DNA of 64,000 nucleotides from Gautieria morchelliformis. Its lineage: Eukaryota; Basidiomycota; Agaricomycetes; Gomphales; Gomphaceae. Under the pieces are notes generated by a model. The model was not told the origin of the DNA and made no database searches. It saw nothing but the letters and a program-made list of their open reading frames with translations. Below, one piece after another: positions 57,660 to 64,000 of this stretch. Within the stretch, counting starts at the first letter, position 1, and each line of letters begins with the position of its first letter. The position numbers and the translations under genes are program-made. The stretch covers positions 62,001 through 126,000 of the forward strand of contig WHVA01000176.1 of the NCBI GenBank assembly GCA_015179125.1. The letters are read 5' to 3'.

Positions 57660-59057
57660 GCCGGCTCGATGTCCCTTTTCATATTACTTATCCAGGTTTG
57701 TGATACACACATGGACAGCACGTTCATCTTCATTACAAAGTCATATTAGATTCCCGTCGAGTACAACGCGACAGACACGAATGTTAGTTATCGTCCTCAT
57801 CAACTTTACGACCACCTGACCGTATTGCCACTTTCCTCGAGTTCGCCATTTGATTTTGAACGATGGATTTTATAGGGCGGCGACGATTACGCCTTGTGAA
57901 TCTGGTATCGACATTATCACTTCCCTGAGCACGAGAAGGGGGTGTCCCCACTGATTGGCAACTGCATTGGTATTCACGCAAGCGGCGTAATCCCGGCCCT
58001 CACGATTTCTGTAAATGCCCTCCACTCACCACCCTACCTTCCCCATGTACTAATATTGGAATGGAAATTTGATTGTTGCAGGACGCATGTACGTCCGCTC
58101 CATGCCTATAATGTGAAAGCCAAGGTGAATGGCAATCCGATGGCATGAGGAACAGCGTAAAATGAAGCGAACCCGCATGACCCAAGATTTCACGCTGTAG
58201 GGTCATCATGGGGTCAGCGGCGACTGCTATAGGAAGAAATCGAACTCATTAGGCCAGCTACGGCAGATGTCCGCAGTCCGGTAGACCCCCAGAGCTGGAG
58301 GAAGACCATTCTTCCATGGCTGCGAAGTTCGAACGGCTCTTCCGAGTGCGTTGTATGAAATAAATCAATTCCAATATCGGAATTCCCCTATGCCGGACCA
58401 AGAATGAATGTGCCTGCCTACCTTCGAAGTTCGAACGCATCGAGCCGGTGCCCCGTTGGCATTAAAAGAAGTACATTCGAATTGAAGTTCCTTAACCTCA
58501 ATTATTCGATCGCTCCCTCGATGGGTACCGCGCCACTGGTCGCAAAGTTCGGTACTCTGAAAGTCAAACCCAGAGACGAGGAATGGAACAACCTGAAGGA
58601 GCCCTGGAGCTTGAGACCGTCAATGTTGAGATGTAAGTATCGCAAGGGGAAATGGCTTCGTCGAGGGTCTCGATGCTGAGTCTGCGATGGTGGGTACACG
58701 ATAGCTATAGCACGTGAATGTGCGATGTATAACTTGCACTCCAGGTTCAGGTCCTGTTTACAGCATCATTGGAAGTTGGAGCTTCATAGAACTCTGTGTC
58801 GAGGGTTGCGCCGATCCCAGCTCAGCCATGTGATTGTTGAAATTTGCTGGCTGCAGAGATTTCCCAAAGGCCTGAGGCTGATTTGGCACCAGACTCCCAG
58901 AATACTCGTACTGGTACCCGCGATATGACAAAGCGTCGTCGGAGCACGCTATATCCAACAGCATACTTAGAACGACCACCAATAACGTAACAGAACCCCG
59001 TGATAGCATGCAGTCATGTTCTTGCGCTCCAATGGATATAAACCCTGTAGGAGGATG
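57660..59057. other. Unassigned part of repeat unit 2
   Basis: Counterpart of 29600-30924. Shares the blocks SGVIPALTISVNALH (57968-58022) and FLNLNYSIAPSMG (58490-58530). No complete gene is visible. A short block near 58660-58740 repeats the intron and exon edge of the U1-C-like copy at 61260-61330. Confidence 0.4.
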
Positions 59058-59065
59058 TATAAAAG
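59058..59065 (+). promoter_or_regulatory. TATA box of family member 2
   Basis: TATAAAAG, 73 bp before the ATG at 59138, in the same block as in unit 1. Confidence 0.7.
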
Positions 59066-59137
59066 AGCCCCCAACAGCATCTGCCATCCACCATCCCCAC
59101 AACTTTCCAACATACCTGTGACTGCTAAACGATCACA

Positions 59138-60321
59138 ATGTCTGTCAAAACATCGTTCGAAGACCTCGCCAAAATGGGCCACACCAAGCGCGCCATTTTC
59201 CTGCTCTGTAACGCCAGGAGAGGGGGCACTATGGCGAACGAGTCTCATTTGCACCTCAACGATTCCTTTACTGAGCAATACGGGTAAGTACTGGGTCCTA
59301 TAATGGTGTTGGTTGCCTCATAAAATCCGCAGATGGTACTCCTATAACTCCATACTGGGCGATCCGGTCAAGGTGGGAAGTGTTCCCCAGAACGTTGAAG
59401 ACACCTCGATCGCTGTCGAGTACGACAACTCTCTGAACAGCCAGTCACTTTCCGAAGAATGGACAGAAGAGGTCAAAGTCGGCACCAGATCCACGCTGAG
59501 CATCAAGAACTCGGCCGCTATCGAGCTTTCAAGTAAAATTACCATCGGGAGCGTTGCTGAAAGTGGATTTTCTATCCAAATCAGCACGGAATCAACCAGT
59601 GAGGAAGTGGTGGAGCAAATAACTACGACGACGCGCAAATTTACAATCACGTGGGCTGTTTGTGATCTGTCTGCTGTCTCCTACTCACATCCCATACTTA
59701 GCGTCGGCCCGCACGAGACTGTCAAAATTCTCAGGACTAAGACAGAAGTCGGTGCAATCGCCACTTACAACGTGGTAAGAGTCCAGGCTTTTAACGACGT
59801 TGATTCCATTTTTATAAGCTGTTTCCAGCCGTATGGTCTCAATAGCGCTGCATTGATTGGAAGTACGTCATGCTTGCTATGCCTATGTATATATAAAGCT
59901 GAGACGTAGCCACCTTCCAAGCGCAAGGGGAGAAGTGAGTAACGTCCTTTCGCATCAATGTCCATGGACTCACCGTTGGTTGCAGGTACGACGGGCATTA
60001 TCACTACGTATGTTTCGAATGCACTTTTTACCTGGATTTGTCCAGATCACTCATGGTGGTCACATCTAGGGCTACAACCTCAACTCCTTGTTGGGGAATC
60101 CCGGCGGAAACATTGTACTCACCGGTACATCGAAGAACACGAACTACCTCTTCCAAGTTGTTCGCACCGGTGGGGAGTCGACAAAGTCACAGGTGGTATC
60201 CAAGGTCTTTGCCCTCGATTCCAGCACTGGGGAGTCTCTGGAGCTTCCCGTTCAAGATGAAGTGGCCTTACTTCAAGACGTCGCCAATGCCGCGGCGGGG
60301 ATCAGTTGTGCCGGAATATGA
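59138..60321 (+). pseudogene. Aerolysin-like family gene, member 2; possible fossil
   Basis: Same plan as member 1: exon 1 (59138-59283), a 49-bp GTAAGT-CGCAG intron (59284-59332), exon 2 (59333-59862), a longer intron and a C-terminal block ending at 60321. Exon 2 keeps the alternating Ser/Thr-rich strands (TEEVKVGTRSTLSIKNSAA, SKITIGSVAESGFSIQI) and the SVGPHETVKI turn. It differs from member 1 at a small share of residues. Given the high similarity of both exons and flanks, the copies arose by duplication of the whole unit. Family assignment rests on layout, not on a search. Confidence 0.5.
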
Positions 60322-60726
60322 GCTTAGTCCCAAGTTGACATCCCAGTCCTCAGATATGTTCAAATGTACAACCACCGTCTGCCATCTTGTCTGTAACACT
60401 GTCCTATGGAATTCATCCGTGCTGGAGCCTGTTTCTTGAATCCGCGAGATTCCAAAGTACTTAAGGTTGGTACGGGTCAAATGATGACGCTCAAGCTGGC
60501 AGCCTAAGGATGAATACTACTTCCAAGTAGGAGACATTACATAACAAAAGGCACACGAATTTGATTCTGATACTTAGACATGAGTGGATTCTGTGTCACC
60601 CCTGAGGCTCTATCCATGACATTTGTTGTCCAACGTACTATTGCCTTAACCCACCGCCCGACTGCATTTCATAGCACACACGTATCACAGAAGCAATGGG
60701 CAAAAGATAGTACAATAATCGCAAAC

Positions 60727-61285
60727 TCATCTTCCGCCCATCATGCGGGCCCGATCTGGGTGCAAGCCTCCCGGGGTGTTGCCAGACTGAGGTGGTGAGT
60801 TGGAGGTGGGGGGAGGCCCATATGCGGCTGGAGGTGGTCCGCCGCCGAATCCAGGAGGCGGTCCTGGTTGGAAGCCCGGACCAGGACCACCGTTGGTATT
60901 CGGCCCGCCGTAAGTTGGGAGGGAACGGGGGTGGTGTGCCTGGGTGAAGGTGGAGGTGTGAGCGGTTGACATCCGACCAGATGATACGTACCTCCAAATC
61001 CTGGCGGAAAGGGAGGTCCACCCAGGGGTCCCATCCCTGGCGGCGGCATGCATGCCAGGAGGGAATCCCGGGCCAGGCGGGAAGGGCGGCCGACCCCCAA
61101 AGCCCCCGGGAGGCCTCCGAAGCCCATGGGTGGACCACCAAATCCTGGGGGGCGTGCACCCAAATGTGCTGCGAACCCACCAGCCGGTGGACCCCCGGGC
61201 CCGCCAGATTCCGGTGTGCGGAAGTGATTTGATCAATGACGTTTTGTGCCTTGTCAGCTTCGTCGAGGGTTTCGATGCTGAGTCT
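60727..61285 (-). pseudogene. U1-C-like splicing factor copy, N-terminal finger missing
   Basis: U1-C binds the U1 snRNP and helps fix the 5' splice site. On the minus strand an exon (about 61283-60992) opens with LDEADKAQNVIDQITSAH. This corresponds to the helix after the zinc finger of U1-C, and is followed by Gly/Pro/Phe-rich runs (ARPPGFGGPPMGFGG). A GTACGT-CCCAG intron (60991-60940) leads to a second Gly/Pro-rich exon ending PGGLHPDRARMMGGR and a stop at 60727. The C2H2 finger exon expected upstream is absent, and the first exon changes frame, so this is a partial, broken copy. A different Gly/Pro-rich RNA-binding protein is possible, but the DKAQ(N)xIDQIT helix argues for U1-C. Confidence 0.6.
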
Positions 61286-61299
61286 GCGGTGGTGGGTAC

Positions 61300-61994
61300 A
61301 CGACGGCACGTGGATGTGCGATGTATAACTTGCGTGCAAGCAGCTCCGATCTCCCGCATGGAGCTCCGATCTCATCAGGAAAACCGAACAGCGTGCATAC
61401 AATATACCCTATGTACGATATATACCTCTTATACCGCGGCTACATGAGCCCCGGTTTCAAACGACACTACAGAACCCCCTATCGTGCAGCGGATCTGATT
61501 TGCTATATTACACATACCGTATATATGCTATAGACGGCCCTATATATATACGGATCAGTATCTCACCAGTATTACTATCACAGCGACACAATGTGAATAC
61601 TAATGTGAAAAAACAATATTATTATTTGCTGCTACTACTAGTAGTGTATTACTCTACTTTGTGCTAGCAGTAGAGCGCAACTTGCGCCGGCCGCCCAGTA
61701 GTACCAACTTATGTAAAACTACTAGTAGTTGCACGCGCTGGCACCATGGTGTGCGCGAAGAGCAAGGTGACCCATAGGCGCTAGGCCTTTATATATTGCC
61801 ACAGCCCGGGCACAGTATACGCTCAGTATATACTGTGCTGTGGCAGTAGATACAATATATACAGTAGATACAATATATACAGCATACATATTCGTAGAAC
61901 AGTATATAGAGTATATACTTTGACTCGCTATGTATGGTTTTAGCACCCTATTGAACCGCTTTTGAATTTTCCTGGTGCCTCCAGGAGCCCACGT
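61300..61994. other. Low-complexity spacer, no gene
   Basis: ATATACAGTAGATACA-type simple repeats (61845-61910), ACTACTAGTAGT palindromic stretches (61630-61735) and a GCAACTTGCGCCGG block. No coding region recognised. Confidence 0.5.
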
Positions 61995-62115
61995 GCAATA
62001 CGACGAAGAGTGTTCGGAGCACGCTATATTCAACAGCATCCTTGGAACGACCACCATTAACACAACCCCGTGCATGCAGCCATGTTCTTGCGCTCCAATG
62101 CATATGAACCCTGTA

Positions 62116-62525
62116 TGGCGTCCCGTGCCGCTCACTTACACAGCGCTGGTGCAACCGCCAAGTTGGCCCAACGATTTTTGTTTCATTGTGAACCCCTGTT
62201 TGACTGAAATAAAGTGTATTTATGATAATATTTGTTGCAAAAGATGTAGAAATACCTGTTATGGCATTTTAACATCTTGTCCTCTCGTTTGCTGCTTGAT
62301 TTGTCAGCGCTATATATGGTCATTACATCCATATATGGAAGCGCCGCCAAATTGATGTGACACAAAAAATAACTCCCTCAGTTTTACAAATTAGATCAAT
62401 CGCTCTATACAATCGATAGACCTGACCTAAAGAATCACTTTGTATAGAGGAATAAGAAAGAAGGGATTTTTTTCAGCTGGAATTGTGATTGCACAAAAGT
62501 AGCGGTGTATAAGTGAGCGGCACCA
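62116..62525. mobile_element. MITE, Tc1/mariner-like, TA target duplication, in the promoter of member 3
   Basis: Compared with units 1 and 2, 410 bp are inserted between CCTGTA and TAGGAGGATG. Ends are TGGCGTCCCGTGCCGCTCAC and, inverted, TGGTGCCGCTCACTTATAC; the shared GTGCCGCTCACTTA word defines the inverted repeats. It is flanked by TA on both sides (62114-62115 and 62526-62527), as Tc1/mariner elements do. It contains no transposase. Confidence 0.85.
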
Positions 62526-62535
62526 TAGGAGGATG

Positions 62536-62543
62536 TATAAAAG
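62536..62543 (+). promoter_or_regulatory. TATA box of family member 3
   Basis: TATAAAAG, 73 bp before the ATG at 62616 and 10 bp after the MITE's right end, so upstream elements are displaced by 412 bp. Confidence 0.7.
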
Positions 62544-62615
62544 AGCCCCCCACAGCATCTGCCATCCACCATCCCCCCAACTTTCCAACATCCCTGTGAC
62601 TGCTAAACGATCACA

Positions 62616-63800
62616 ATGTCTGTCAAAACATCGTTCGAAGACCTCGCCAAAATGGGCCACACCAAACGCCGGATTTTCCTGCTCTGTAACGGCCAGAGAG
62701 GGGGCACTATGGCGAACGAGTCTCATTTGCACCTCAACAATAACTGGGTTGACCAATACGGGTAGGTACTGTGTCGTGTAACTATGGTGTTGGTTACCTC
62801 ATAAAATCCGCAGATGGTACTGCTATAACGCCATACTGGGCGATCCGGTCAAGGTGGGAAGTGTTCCCCAGAAAGTTGAAGACACCTCGGTCGCTGTCGA
62901 GTACGACAACACACTGAACAGCGAGTCACTTTCCGAAGAATGGACAGAAGAGGTCAAAGTCGGCACCAGATCCACGCTGAGCATCAAGAACTCGGCCGCT
63001 ATCGAGCTTTCAAGTAAAATTACCATCGGGAGCGTTGCTGAAAGTGGATTTTCTATCCAAGTCAGCACGGAATCAACCAGTGAGGAAGTGGTGGAGGAAG
63101 TGACTACCACTACGCGCAAATTTACAATCACGTGGGCTGTTTGTGATCTGTCTGCTGTCTCCTACTCACATCCCATACTTAGCGTCGGCCCGCACGAGAC
63201 TGTCAAAATTCTCAGGACTAAGACAGAAGTCGGTGCAATCGCCACTTACAACGTGGTAAGAATCCGGGCTTTTCACGACATTGATTCTATTTTTATAAGC
63301 TGTTTCCAGCCGTATGGTCTCAATAGCGCTGCGATGATCGGAAGTACGTGATGCTTGCTATGCCTACGTATATATAAAGCTGAGACGTAGCCACCTTCCA
63401 AGCGCAAGGGGAGAAGTGAGTAACGTCCTTTCGCATCAATGTCCATGGACTCACGGTTGGTTGCAGGTACAACGGGCATTATCACTGGGTATGTTTTGAA
63501 CGCACTCTTTCACCTGGATTTGTCCAGATCAATCATGGTGGCCACATCTAGGGCTACTACCTCAACTCCTTGTTGGGGAATCCCGGCGGAAACATTGTAC
63601 TCACCGGTACATCGAAGAGCACGACCTATCTCTTCCAAGTTGTTCGCACCGGTGGGTCGACAAAGTCACCGGGGGTATCCAAGGTCTCCGCCCTCGATCA
63701 CAGCACTGGGGAGTTTTTGGAGCTTCCCGTTCAAGATGAAGTGGCCTTAATTCAAGACGTCGCCAACGCCGCCATGGAGATCAGTTGTCCCGGAATATGA
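62616..63800 (+). pseudogene. Aerolysin-like family gene, member 3; possible fossil
   Basis: Exon 1 (62616-62761) encodes the same 49-residue start with a changed end (HLHLNNNWVDQYG). The intron is 62762-62813, exon 2 is 62814-63343, and the C-terminal block ends at 63800. Exon 2 keeps the strand pattern and the SVGPHETVKI turn. Exon 1 and the C-terminal block vary more than exon 2 between the three members. Confidence 0.5.
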
Positions 63801-64000
63801 GCTAAGTCCCAAATTGTCATCCCAGTCCTCGGATATGGTCAAATGTACCAGCACCGTCTGCCATCTTGTCTGAAACACTGTGTCCTATGGAATTCATCCG
63901 TGCTGGAGCCTGTTTCATGAATCCGCGGCTAAGAAAGCTTGAGCTTCCCCACGATTAAATTATTCCAAAGTACTAAAGGTTGGTATGGGTCAAATGATGA

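Larger units (their letters stand above)
57428..60900 (+). repeat. Segmental repeat unit 2 (of three)
   Basis: Aligns with 29369-32400. It opens in the same F-box-like block (57428-57660) and keeps the unassigned stretch, the promoter block, the gene and the U1-C-like tail. Extra sequence at 60480-60745 is absent from unit 1. Confidence 0.85.
61995..64000 (+). repeat. Segmental repeat unit 3 (of three), right end outside the window
   Basis: Begins at ATACGACGAAGAGTGTTCGG, matching the region 110-190 bp upstream of the TATA box in units 1 and 2, and continues to the window end. It lacks the F-box-like part and is interrupted by a MITE. Its 3' flank matches unit 1 (AGAAAGCTTGAGCTTCC). Confidence 0.85.

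Noticed and set aside
1-64000. tRNA genes
   Set aside because: No stretch with paired A and B boxes and a foldable acceptor stem was convincing. The primer sites only resemble tRNA anticodon arms.

Overview
The window looks like a repeat-dense, gene-poor stretch of a filamentous fungal genome, most likely a basidiomycete (Agaricomycete-like). The signs are about 40-65 bp GT-AG introns, Tnp2-type and hAT transposases typical of mushrooms, chromodomain Ty3 and several Copia LTR elements, F-box/LRR-like debris and a GDA1-type apyrase. I saw no rRNA, no convincing tRNA and no CRISPR. Host genes are present almost only as broken or partial copies. Homology calls are from reading motifs, not from searches.

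Layout. 1-825 is one arm of a duplication whose other arm is 26297-27183. 1222-2922 is a broken GDA1 (Golgi guanosine diphosphatase). 3130-7040 is a Ty3 Gag/protease relic split by a solo LTR and joined to a tetratricopeptide fragment. 7450-19575 holds two overlapping hAT relics (minus strand), separated by a clipped LTR; one is split by a chromodomain Ty3 element (11342-17680) that carries an extra gene on the opposite strand with a Zn2Cys6-like cysteine pattern. 20427-24922 is a whole-looking, very young Copia element inside an older Copia relic. 27567-33135 holds broken GT8, F-box/LRR-like, U1-C-like and sugar-transporter pieces. 33805-43560 is a mosaic of a Tourist-like MITE, a Tnp2 transposase relic, a minus-strand Copia relic, three solo LTRs and an hAT end. 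45137-56276 is an older Copia element holding a solo LTR in pol and a complete second Copia element (50273-56199) in its right LTR.

The right end and part of the middle share a segmental repeat present three times (29369-32400, 57428-60900, 61995-64000). Each copy carries one member of a small secreted-looking, Ser/Thr-rich beta-structure family that reads like the aerolysin-like pore-forming superfamily; I treat these as possible fossils. Each has a TATA box about 70-80 bp before its ATG, and in the third copy a MITE sits 10 bp before the TATA box.

Two patterns go beyond routine annotation. First, a hairpin built on CTCAGTG...CACTGAG occurs as a doublet about 107-112 bp apart in five related LTR copies, with the spacing kept although the flanks have diverged. 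Second, the Copia elements seem to prime from internal tRNA fragments (initiator Met anticodon arm; Lys-CUU anticodon arm). Most insertions are dated relative to one another by exact 5-bp target duplications read directly from the sequence.
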